DNA of 30,489 bases, taken from JBOHDX01 sp050700835 (lineage in GTDB: Bacteria; Actinomycetota; Actinomycetes; Propionibacteriales; Nocardioidaceae). Position numbers and translations under genes: made by a program. The stretch covers positions 1 through 30,489 of the forward strand of contig JBOHDX010000044.1 in assembly GCA_050700835.1 (NCBI GenBank), read 5' to 3'. The notes under the pieces are model-generated. The model had not been told where the DNA came from and searched no databases. It worked only from the letters and a program-made list of their open reading frames with translations. Below are positions 1-7,212 of the stretch, one piece after another (position 1 is the stretch's first letter; every line of letters starts with the position of its first letter).

Positions 1-1
1 G

Positions 2-2196
2 CTCGTGCCGCCGTCCACCACCGGCGCGTCCCTGTCGCACTCACCTACGCGCGCGGCGTCAAGCAGCGTCCCGTCGGCGGGATTCGTGTCGTCGGTCAGC
101 GCCGGACCGACGGCGGTCGCCAGCAGGGCGGCCCCCTTCTCGCCACGCTCGTTCCTCTCGATCGGCATCGGAGGGCGCATCCATGTGCCGGGACGCGCGG
201 ACGCCTGGATGCTGACCGACCCGCACCTGCTGTGGGCGGTGGACGCGACGGCGTCGTTCTCCCGGCACGGGGTGGCGGACCAGACCTTGCCTCTACGACG
301 GTTCGCGCACCCGGGCCGTCAGCCGGGCCAACGGTGGTTCCGCAGTCCGGTCGGGCCGGGACTGGAGCGGCAGATCTCCACTGGGCCTGGCTCGTTCAGC
401 TGCGTCGCGTGCCGGTTCGGCGACTACCTGGGCATCGACCTCCCGTTGTGGCAACCGGCCGCCACTCCCGGCACGAGCTTCGTCTTCGCCGACCACCACA
501 CGGGCAGCTGGGCTCTGCGGCGAGGCAGCCGTCGGATCGCCCGGGGCGCCGACTTCATCGGGCTGTTCACCAAGGTGCCGCCGGCACCGGCCCGCTACAC
601 GCTGTCCGCGACGAGCGTCCCCGACCTGCCGGGTCTCGTGCTCTCGAACCACGTCTCGGACGTGTGGGGGTTCCGCTCGGGCCACGGGAGGTCGGCGCTG
701 CCGCTGATGATGCCGAGCTACGCCCCGCCGGTGCGGATCAACGGACGAGCGGTCGCCGCGCGGATTCACTTCCGGTTGGCGTTCCCGCACACCGGGCCGC
801 GCAACCAGCGGGTGAGCTCGGCGCACGCAGCTGTGTCCTACGACAACGGCCGGCACTGGAGCCCGGTGCCCCTGACCAGACTCGACGGTGACTCCTTCCG
901 GATGGCCTACCAGGACCCGCCCGCCTCTCACGGGCGCCGGTTCGCGTCGCTGCGCGTGTCGGCGACCGACTCCGCAGGGAACACGGTCCGGGAGACGGCG
1001 CTCCAGACGTACCGGTTGCTGCCTCGCCGGACGATGCACGCAGCCGTCACCCACGCGCAGGCCCACCGTCCCGCCCGGTCGGTGGCTCGGCTGATCAACC
1101 GGGTCGCGACGCGGCCGCAGCGCGTCTGCCGCTCCCTGCCCGGGTCCTTCCACTGCTTCGCGATCCTCGACAAGGTCGGTGCCGCCGCCAGGACCGCCTC
1201 CCAGCAACCAGCCGGGTACGGTCCGGCGGCGCTGCGCGGTGCCTACGGCCTGACACCGGGCCCGAGCGCCGGCCAGACCGTCGCGATCGTGGACGCCTAC
1301 GACGACCCGAACGCCGAGCACGACCTGGCCGTCTATCGCCGCCAGTACGGCCTGCCGGCGTGCACCACCGCCAACGGCTGCTTCACCAAGGTCAACCAGA
1401 ACGGGCGCGCCGGCCGCTACCCGGCGCCGGACGCGGGCTGGGGAGTCGAGATCTCCCTGGACCTGCAGATGGTCTCGGCGGCGTGCCCGGACTGCAAGAT
1501 CGTGCTGGTCGAGGCCTCCCAGCCCGACACACGAGACTTGGGTATCGCCGCCGACACTGCCGCCCGGCTGGCACCGGTGACGAGCCACTCCTACGGCATC
1601 GCGGAGTTCACCGGTGTGCACAAGCAGGCCAAGCACTGGCGCCACCCCGGCTCCACGACGGTGGTGTCGACAGGCGACAACGGCTACCAGCCCGCGGCCT
1701 TCCCGGCCTCGATCCCGCAGGTGATCTCGCCGGCGGCACCCGGCTCACCCGGGCCAGGAAGGCGCGTGGTTGGCGCGAGCGGGCCTGGGACTTCGCCGGC
1801 AGTGGCTGCTCCGGATACTTCGGCAAGCCGTCCTTCCAGCCGGGTACCGCGTGCCCGATGCGGTCGATCGCGGACGTGTCGACCGACGCCGACCCCGCCA
1901 CGGGCGTGGCTGTCCGTGACACCTTCGGGCTGGGCCGTCAAGGAGGCTGGATCGTCGTCGGCGGGACCAGTGCGGCGTCGCCGTTCGTCGCGGGCATGAT
2001 CGCTGCCGCCGGCACCGGTGGCACTCTGACCCTGGCGGACCTGTACGCGAATGCGGCTTCGTTCAACGACGTCGTCGGCGGCAGCAACGGCTTCTGCAGG
2101 GGCAACTACATCTGCACAGCGGTGCCCGGTTACGACGGACCGACGGGGCTCGGGACCCCTAGGGGGCTGGCTGCGTTCTCCGTCCCCGGGCAGTGA
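2..2196 (+). pseudogene. S53 (sedolisin) family secreted peptidase, 5'-partial and frameshifted
   Basis: The reading frame is already open at the left edge, so the N-terminus lies outside the window. The last ~400 residues are a sedolisin domain. The catalytic Glu and Asp sit in GVEISLDLQ (Glu codon 1448, Asp codon 1460), the oxyanion Asp in STGDNG (codon 1676), and the nucleophile Ser in GGTSAASP (codon 1969). The end, GYDGPTGLGTP, is the usual S53 calcium-site region. Glu/Asp and Ser lie in different frames. Near 1729-1733 one base is missing: restoring it gives ISAGGTRLTRA, as the family expects. Without it the first frame runs to 1999 with no Ser. Upstream of ~1130 the residues (for example SYDNGRHWSP and ATDSAGNTV) resemble the beta-rich C-terminal part of large actinobacterial subtilases, so the intact protein may be a subtilase-like/S53 hybrid. 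S53 enzymes are acid-active secreted endopeptidases. The family call is firm. Whether the frameshift is real is not. Confidence 0.8.
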
Positions 2197-2233
2197 CCCC
2201 GCCGGCGCCACCAGCGGTGGGAGAGTGGCTCCC

Positions 2234-2842
2234 ATGCTGCGTGTGGGGCTGACCGGCGGGATCGGATCCGGCAAGAGCGAGGTCAGTCGCCGGCTGCGCG
2301 ACCGCGGTGCGATCGTCATCGACGCCGACGTGCTCGCTCGCGAGGCGGTGGCGCCCGGCAGCGACGGGCTCGCGGCGCTCGTCCACGAGTTCGGCGACCA
2401 CATCCTGGCCGAGGACGGCAGCCTCGATCGCCCGGCTCTGGCGTCGCGCGTGTTCGGTGACGGGGCCGCTCGTCGGCGCCTCGAGGCGATCACCCATCCG
2501 CGCGTACGCGCCCGCGCGACCGAGCTGGAAGCGGCCGCCCCCCAGGACTCGATCGTCGTGCACGACATCCCGTTGCTGGTCGAGACAGGTCAGCAAGACG
2601 CCTTCGACGTCGTGCTGGTCGTCGACGTGCCTCCGCAGGTGCAGGCCGACCGGCTGGTCGGGAACCGCGAGATGTCCGGCGCAGAGGCGTGGGCCCGCAT
2701 CGGTGCGCAGGCCTCCCGGGAAGAGCGAACCGGTGCCGCCGACCTCGTGGTCGACAACACCGGTTCGTTGGCTGGCCTGGACGCCGCAGTCGAGGAGCTA
2801 TGGCAGTACCTCCAGGAGCGGCGGGCCAAAGGCCCGGCCTGA
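2234..2842 (+). CDS. coaE: Dephospho-CoA kinase
   Basis: This 202-residue cytoplasmic P-loop kinase performs the last step of coenzyme A synthesis, phosphorylating the 3'-OH of dephospho-CoA with ATP. The Walker A motif GGIGSGKS lies at residues 8-15, followed by the family's VIDADVLAREAV segment (about residues 33-44), where Asp is the usual catalytic base. A central HDIPLLVE motif and the late DLVVDNTGSL, which precedes the C-terminal helix, are also typical. The ATG at 2234 is chosen because the family starts MLRVGLTGGIGSGKS and a GGTGGGAGAG stretch lies about nine bases upstream. Longer in-frame extensions upstream overlap the protease gene in another frame. The gene ends ten bases from the stop of the convergent sigma-factor gene, with no room for a separate terminator. 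Confidence 0.95.
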   Translation: MLRVGLTGGIGSGKSEVSRRLRDRGAIVIDADVLAREAVAPGSDGLAALVHEFGDHILAEDGSLDRPALASRVFGDGAARRRLEAITHPRVRARATELEAAAPQDSIVVHDIPLLVETGQQDAFDVVLVVDVPPQVQADRLVGNREMSGAEAWARIGAQASREERTGAADLVVDNTGSLAGLDAAVEELWQYLQERRAKGPA

Positions 2843-2852
2843 CAGGGGACGA

Positions 2853-3815
2853 TCAGGCCGCCAGGTCTGGATCTGCGAGCTTGCGCAGCCGCATCAGTGC
2901 TTCGCGTTCGAGTTGGCGCACCCGCTCGGCCGAGATGCCGTGCCTCGCGCCGATGTCTGCCAGCTTGTGCTGGCGACCGTCGAGCAGCCCGTAGCGGGCC
3001 CGGATGATGTCTGCCTCGCGCTCGTCGAGCTGGCTGACGAGGTCGGCGAGCCGGTCACGCGACTCGACGTCGAGGAAGGTGACGTCCGGCCCCGGCATGA
3101 GCTCACGTGCCACCAGGTCGCCTAGCGAGGTGTCACCGTCCTCGTCGACCGGGGTGTCGAGACTGACGTGGTCACGGCCCCAGCTCAGCAGGTCGATCAC
3201 GCGGTCGACGTCGACGCCGAGCTCGTGGGCGATCTCGCCTGGCTCCGGCTCGCGACCGAGCTGGCGCTCCAAGGTGCGGCGAGCAGCGCCGATCTGGTTG
3301 AGCTCCTCCACGACGTGGACAGGAAGGCGCACCACGCGGGCCTGCTGGGCGATGCCGCGGGTGATGGCCTGCCGTACCCACCACGTGGCGTAGGTCGAGA
3401 ACTTGAAACCCTTGGCGTAGTCGAACTTCTCGACCGCGCGGATCAGCCCGGTGTTGCCCTCCTGGATGAGGTCGAGCAGCGGCATCTGGGCCCGACCGTA
3501 CTTGCGGGCGATGGAAACGACGAGTCGGAGGTTGGCGGTGACGAACTCCTGCATGGCCCGTTGTCCCTCGGCGGCCAGCCAGCGAAGCTCTTCCTCGGTC
3601 GCCCGCCGGGGTGCACCGCCCTTGCGTCGTTCGACCCGGCCCTCGGCCAGCAGCTGCTCGGCCAGTAGTCCGGCCTCGATGGCCTTGCTCAGCTCGACCT
3701 CACGGGCAGCGTCCAACAAGGGCGTGCGCGCGATCTCGTCGAGATACATGCCTACGCTGTCGCGGCCCTCACCCGTGCTTCGGGTGGCGCGCGACGTGGT
3801 GACCGTCTGTGCCAC
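2853..3815 (-). CDS. sigB: Group-2 RNA polymerase sigma factor, SigB/HrdD type
   Basis: A non-essential primary-like sigma-70 factor of about 320 residues. Region 1.2 (VGMYLDEIARTPLLD) is near residue 20. Region 2 (about 88-170) contains NLRLVVSIARKY, DLIQEGNTGLIRAVEKFD and YATWWVRQAI. Region 3 follows, and region 4 (about 295-318) has the helix-turn-helix ISAERVRQLEREAL. The long Lys/Ala-rich N-terminus of RpoD in this window is absent, as expected for group 2. Start choice: AAGGAG at 3830-3825 is nine bases from GTG 3815. ATG 3821 is only three bases away and TTG 3824 touches the site. The homologues SigB (mycobacteria) and HrdD (streptomycetes) serve stress and stationary-phase transcription. 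A GGAAT-N18-GTT promoter lies just upstream, implying control by a SigR/SigH-type ECF factor. Whether it matches SigB or HrdD function is inference. Confidence 0.93.
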   Translation of the reverse strand: MAQTVTTSRATRSTGEGRDSVGMYLDEIARTPLLDAAREVELSKAIEAGLLAEQLLAEGRVERRKGGAPRRATEEELRWLAAEGQRAMQEFVTANLRLVVSIARKYGRAQMPLLDLIQEGNTGLIRAVEKFDYAKGFKFSTYATWWVRQAITRGIAQQARVVRLPVHVVEELNQIGAARRTLERQLGREPEPGEIAHELGVDVDRVIDLLSWGRDHVSLDTPVDEDGDTSLGDLVARELMPGPDVTFLDVESRDRLADLVSQLDEREADIIRARYGLLDGRQHKLADIGARHGISAERVRQLEREALMRLRKLADPDLAA

Positions 3816-3869
3816 AGCCATCAACTCCTTCGTCCCGTCCGGATCCCCCGGGGTCCGGCACCTGTTAAG

Positions 3870-3895
3870 AACGCCTCGGCGGGGCGGGAGATTCC
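3870..3895 (-). promoter_or_regulatory. SigR/SigH-type promoter of the group-2 sigma gene
   Basis: On the minus strand GGAAT (3895-3891) is followed by exactly 18 bases and GTT (3872-3870). This is the consensus of the thiol-stress ECF sigma factors SigR (Streptomyces) and SigH/SigE (mycobacteria). Transcription would start near 3863, giving a leader of about 45 bases with a good ribosome binding site. SigR control of hrdD and SigH/SigE control of sigB are established in those genera. Here it is predicted from the motif only. Confidence 0.7.
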
Positions 3896-4010
3896 TTGCC
3901 CGTGGTGGACCCGTGGTGAAAGGTCGTTCACTGGCAAGGACGTACGGGACGAGCCTGAAGTTGCCGCTCTCAGGGACTTATTAGGGTCTCCGCGGAGCGG
4001 CAGCCGGGGC

Positions 4011-6407
4011 TTACCCTGAGGTGTGGCGACTGAGCTGCTGAGCCCTTCTGAGCAGGCTCTGCGCCTGCGACCGCGCGGATCTGAGGGTACGGGCGGTGGG
4101 TCGGGCGTCGTTGGATGCGGCGGCGCTGAGGATCTGCGACATCCGCAGCGCGACGGCGTCTCGAGCACGACCTAGCTGGGTCAGCAGGTGCTCGGTTCGG
4201 GTATAGAGCGAGTCGTGTCCCGCTGAGCCACTGGCCAGTGCCGCCGTGTCCGCCAGCAACGTGTCGGTGCCGAAGGTTCCGACGCTCGCGTTCAGCTGCT
4301 TGTAGATGCGTCCGAGCTCAGTCAGCCCTCTCAGTCCGGCGGGCGGGCGCCGCATGATCTGGGTGATCACCCGACCGTCGGTCCGGTAGTCGGCGCGCAG
4401 CCCGACCAGGGAGAGCAGCGTCGGGCGTACGTCGGTTTCGTCCGCCCAGGTGCCCTTGCGACTGTAGGCAGGGACACTGGCACCGCCGTTCGGATCGGCC
4501 ACGGCCGGGCTCTGCTCCGGACTGCGGCCGTCGATGCCGCGACGCTTGACGCCCGGGCCTGCGAACGCGGTCCAGGTAATGTCGATGTCCGGGCTGTAGT
4601 AGCCGTGGTTGTAGGCGAATCCCGGATTAATGACCACCCCGGCGGGACATGCGGACAGGCTGGCGCTCTGACAGAAGTAGTAGTCGGGCTTCGGGAAGAT
4701 CGTGTACGTCGGTGTGCGTAGAGGGTCGGCGGTGGCCATGTGCAGGATGCGTTGCTCGGTCGCACCCGCCTGGTAGTTCACGATCTTCTCGCCGCTCACG
4801 CCGCTGTACGGGTTGTCCGCGGTGAGGGCCGCGGTGTCACGCTCGAGCTGGCGCACGGCAGGGTCGTTCGGCGTTGGTTGCGGCTGCGCCGGGTTGCCGG
4901 TGACGTACATCGCGGCACCTTGCGGCTCTACCGCGAACGGGGTGGTGTCACCGGTCTGAGAGGCGAGGAGCTGCGGCAGGTTCGCCTGCAGCTCGCCGAT
5001 CTGGCCGGCGGCGTACGAGCAGGTGCTGCCGGTGCAGGACGGCTGGATCGCACGACCAGCGTTGGCGCCGTCGAAATGGTCGTTCTCCTCGGCGCCGATC
5101 ACGAATTCGGTGTTGGCGGCCGTGATGCCGTCCTTGTGCAGCCGGTCGAGGAACTTGGCGAAAGCGCTGTCGTAGGCGGCGGCCGCGGCCTTCTCGCAGG
5201 GGTCGCCCGGGCCGAGGGCTCCGGTTCCGGCGGTGCTGCAGCCGGTGGCGCCGGGCTTGCGGTCGTGGATGTCGGAGATGTAGGCGTAGGTGACAGGGAC
5301 GCCGGCCTCCTGCATGTCGGCGACGTAGGCCAGGGACTGCGACGCTGTCGGGTTGAAGCCAGGGAAGCCTGGGCGCTGGTTGGTGAAGGCGCCGTACATC
5401 GGGTTGCCGTTGAGGTCGGTCAGATTGCCATGAGAGTCGGTCACCGGGTAGCCGTGTGAGGTGAGGTTGGGTGTGCCGGCGCCGAGCTGTGGCGCGACGT
5501 ACCGGGCCCCGAACAACGCTTGGTACCCGTGATAGCCGCCCGGTTGGTCGGGCAGCGCGTCGGCGACCGCCGTGTGGGAGGGCGCCGACTGGCCATACTT
5601 CACCGCTTGCGCTTCGGCACAGATGGCCTGGCCCTTGGCACAGTGCAGCGCGACACCGACGTAGTCGGCGACCTCGTTGTCCTTGAAGGAGTCGGGGTCG
5701 GCGGCCAGTTGTTGCGCCTCCGGCGAGCCCGCCCCGAACACTGCGGGAATGTCGACCGAGGTGTTCTCCAGCACCATGTTTGCGGTGGAGAAGTCGCCCA
5801 CAGTGCAGCCGGCCCGGGTGAAGGCCGGCCAGGGCGCCGGGGTGGTGCGACCGGCGAGGCGGGGGTGGGCAGGGTCGGAGTAGACCATCGACGGACTCAG
5901 GTCCGTCGTGGAGGGAGCGTGCGTACTGGTGTCGTACACGGGTGAGGTCCAGTAGTTGAAGGAGCTCGCCGGCGACGTGGATCCGTCGGGGTTGTAGGTC
6001 TTGTACGAGTTGCTCACCGGCTGCCCGTGACGGTCGCCGTACAGACCGGAGTAGAGCGCCAGGCTGTCCTCGGCGGTATGTGCGATCAGCGGCGTGTGCA
6101 TGTTGGACAGGATCGTGCCGTGCCGCTTGAGGAAGTTCAGCAGCGTGGGCATCTGCTGGAGGTCGGACGGGACGTTCGGGTTGTCCCGGAACAGGTGCAC
6201 GTTGTCGAAGGTGATCTCGATGACGTGCTTCACGCCGTGACCCAGGTGGCACGAGGTACCGTGGCCGGCCGGGTGCTTCGGGGGTGCCGTCCCGGCCACC
6301 GACTGGGTCGCGGCCGCGGGGCTGGTCAACAGGGCCACCACGGTGGCTCCGCCGGCCAGCGCTACCAGATGGACGTACCCCTTCGGGCCGTTGCGACGTG
6401 CGGACAT
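4011..6407 (-). CDS. Secreted alkaline-phosphatase-superfamily phosphoesterase
   Basis: A 798-residue exported protein. The N-terminus is a Sec-type signal peptide (basic MSARRN, then a hydrophobic stretch to an AxA-like site near residue 34). The mature part has the fold signature of alkaline-phosphatase/nucleotide-pyrophosphatase-like enzymes: an early metal-ligand Asp in EITFDN, the HTAEDSLALYSGLYGDRHG block where such enzymes carry the Thr/Ser nucleophile, ISDIHD and GAEENDHFDG with further metal-binding Asp/His residues, and NHGYYSPDI with a late His. A helical C-terminal tail of ~130 residues follows ETDVRPTLLSLVGL. ATG 6407 is chosen because GGAGGGGAG lies just upstream and the signal peptide begins there. 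The substrate is unknown; hydrolysis of a phosphate ester or phosphodiester outside the cell is the family expectation. The downstream sigma gene on the same strand has its own promoter. Confidence 0.85.
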   Translation of the reverse strand: MSARRNGPKGYVHLVALAGGATVVALLTSPAAATQSVAGTAPPKHPAGHGTSCHLGHGVKHVIEITFDNVHLFRDNPNVPSDLQQMPTLLNFLKRHGTILSNMHTPLIAHTAEDSLALYSGLYGDRHGQPVSNSYKTYNPDGSTSPASSFNYWTSPVYDTSTHAPSTTDLSPSMVYSDPAHPRLAGRTTPAPWPAFTRAGCTVGDFSTANMVLENTSVDIPAVFGAGSPEAQQLAADPDSFKDNEVADYVGVALHCAKGQAICAEAQAVKYGQSAPSHTAVADALPDQPGGYHGYQALFGARYVAPQLGAGTPNLTSHGYPVTDSHGNLTDLNGNPMYGAFTNQRPGFPGFNPTASQSLAYVADMQEAGVPVTYAYISDIHDRKPGATGCSTAGTGALGPGDPCEKAAAAAYDSAFAKFLDRLHKDGITAANTEFVIGAEENDHFDGANAGRAIQPSCTGSTCSYAAGQIGELQANLPQLLASQTGDTTPFAVEPQGAAMYVTGNPAQPQPTPNDPAVRQLERDTAALTADNPYSGVSGEKIVNYQAGATEQRILHMATADPLRTPTYTIFPKPDYYFCQSASLSACPAGVVINPGFAYNHGYYSPDIDITWTAFAGPGVKRRGIDGRSPEQSPAVADPNGGASVPAYSRKGTWADETDVRPTLLSLVGLRADYRTDGRVITQIMRRPPAGLRGLTELGRIYKQLNASVGTFGTDTLLADTAALASGSAGHDSLYTRTEHLLTQLGRARDAVALRMSQILSAAASNDARPTARTLRSARSQAQSLLRRAQQLSRHTSG

Positions 6408-6456
6408 CGGACTCCCCTCCTCGTGCCCGGACGAAGCGTCCGGCGAACCGTCGAGC

Positions 6457-6484
6457 ACGCTACGCCCAACCGCATCGGTGCGAA
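6457..6484 (-). promoter_or_regulatory. Putative housekeeping promoter of the secreted phosphoesterase
   Basis: On the minus strand TTCGCA (6484-6479), a 16-base spacer and TAGCGT (6462-6457) resemble actinobacterial primary-sigma promoters. The -10 hexamer is identical to the one proposed for the peptide transporter operon in this window. The implied leader is about 44 bases. Moderate support only. Confidence 0.4.
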
Positions 6485-6553
6485 AGAGAACAGACGGGGA
6501 CGATTCGACGAACTCGCAACAGCCCCGCCAACCCCCCGCACACCCCCACCCGC

Positions 6554-6591
6554 GATCCGACAGTTACGCCCCCGTGCGTAACTGTCGGATC
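6554..6591. repeat. Perfect 16-bp inverted repeat (REP-like hairpin, copy 1)
   Basis: GATCCGACAGTTACGC (6554-6569) and its exact reverse complement (6576-6591) are separated by six bases. The stem is perfect over 16 bp. Confidence 0.9.
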
Positions 6592-6602
6592 AAGCCCAGG
6601 GA

Positions 6603-6665
6603 GGTGGGTGCGCGGTGCGGCGTGGGTGGCTGGAGCGGGTGGGTGCGCGGTGCGGCGTGGGTGGC
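6603..6665. repeat. 28-bp direct repeat, 35-base period
   Basis: An identical 28-base GT-rich sequence beginning GGTGGGTGCGCGGTGCGG occurs at 6603-6630 and 6638-6665. It overlaps block B of the repeat mosaic. Confidence 0.85.
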
Positions 6666-6908
6666 GTGCCTACGACGGCCGTCGCGGCGCAGCTACCGTC
6701 CCCACTCCGTGATCCGACATTTACGCACTCTTGTGGGTGCGGACGGCTCGTCCCGTTCAGGGCGTCCACGTCGGGTCGCCGGACCCGGTTCCTGCAATAG
6801 TGCGCACTTCGGCACCACGCGGCCGCGGTGCTTGGCGATGCTGCGCACAACCGCACCACTCTGCGACCGTGCGCTGGTGCCTAACGTCGCGACTTCCGCG
6901 CCGTGCGT

Positions 6909-6990
6909 GCGTAACTGTCGGATCGCGGGTAGGGGTAAGGGATCGGGGTGCGTAACTGTCGGATCGCGGGTAGGGGTAAGCGACCGCGGG
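6909..6990. repeat. 41-bp tandem duplication containing the palindrome half-site
   Basis: Two adjacent units, 6909-6949 and 6950-6990, both start GCGTAACTGTCGGATC and continue GCGGGTAGGGGTAAG. They diverge in the last ten bases. Confidence 0.85.
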
Positions 6991-7099
6991 TGCGCCGATT
7001 TCGGAGTGCTCAATTGCGCACCTTGCCGTCCGTGACCGTGGCGGCGTCGGTGGCGTGCGTACGACGGCCGTCGCCGGCGCAGCTACCGTCCCCACCCGC

Positions 7100-7137
7100 G
7101 ATCCGACAGTTACGCCCCCGTGCGCAACTGTCGGATC
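7100..7137. repeat. 16-bp inverted repeat (REP-like hairpin, copy 2)
   Basis: This repeats the copy-1 hairpin with the same arms and spacer, except for one substitution in the right arm (GCGCAACTG instead of GCGTAACTG), which creates one mismatch. About 50 bases around it are nearly identical to copy 1. Confidence 0.85.
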
Positions 7138-7212
7138 AAGCCCAGGGAGGCGGGTGCCCGGCGCAGCTACCGTCCCGACTCCGTGATCAAGCCCAGGGAG
7201 GTGGGTGCGCGG

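Larger units (their letters stand above)
6541..7212. repeat. Mosaic intergenic repeat region with palindromic units
   Basis: No gene is supported in this stretch. It is built from a few recurring blocks. Block A, GATCCGACAGTTACGC or its complement, occurs at 6554, 6576, 6711 (one mismatch), 6909, 6950, 7100 and 7122 (one mismatch). Block B, AAGCCCAGGGAGGTGGGTGC, occurs at about 6592, 7138 and 7189. Block C, around the perfect palindrome CGACGGCCGTCG and followed by CGCAGCTACCGTCCC, occurs at 6673 and 7062. The CGCAGCTACCGTCCC part recurs near 7161. The last block B copy runs into the stop codon of the oligopeptidase gene. This is REP/MITE-like architecture; no transposase is linked. Confidence 0.85.

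Noticed and set aside
6590..7095. Several short ORFs on both strands within the repeat mosaic
   Set aside because: They translate the repeats themselves, show no ribosome binding sites and have no family resemblance.
6541..7212. CRISPR array
   Set aside because: Repeats are in both orientations, irregularly spaced and of several kinds, with no uniform spacers and no cas genes.
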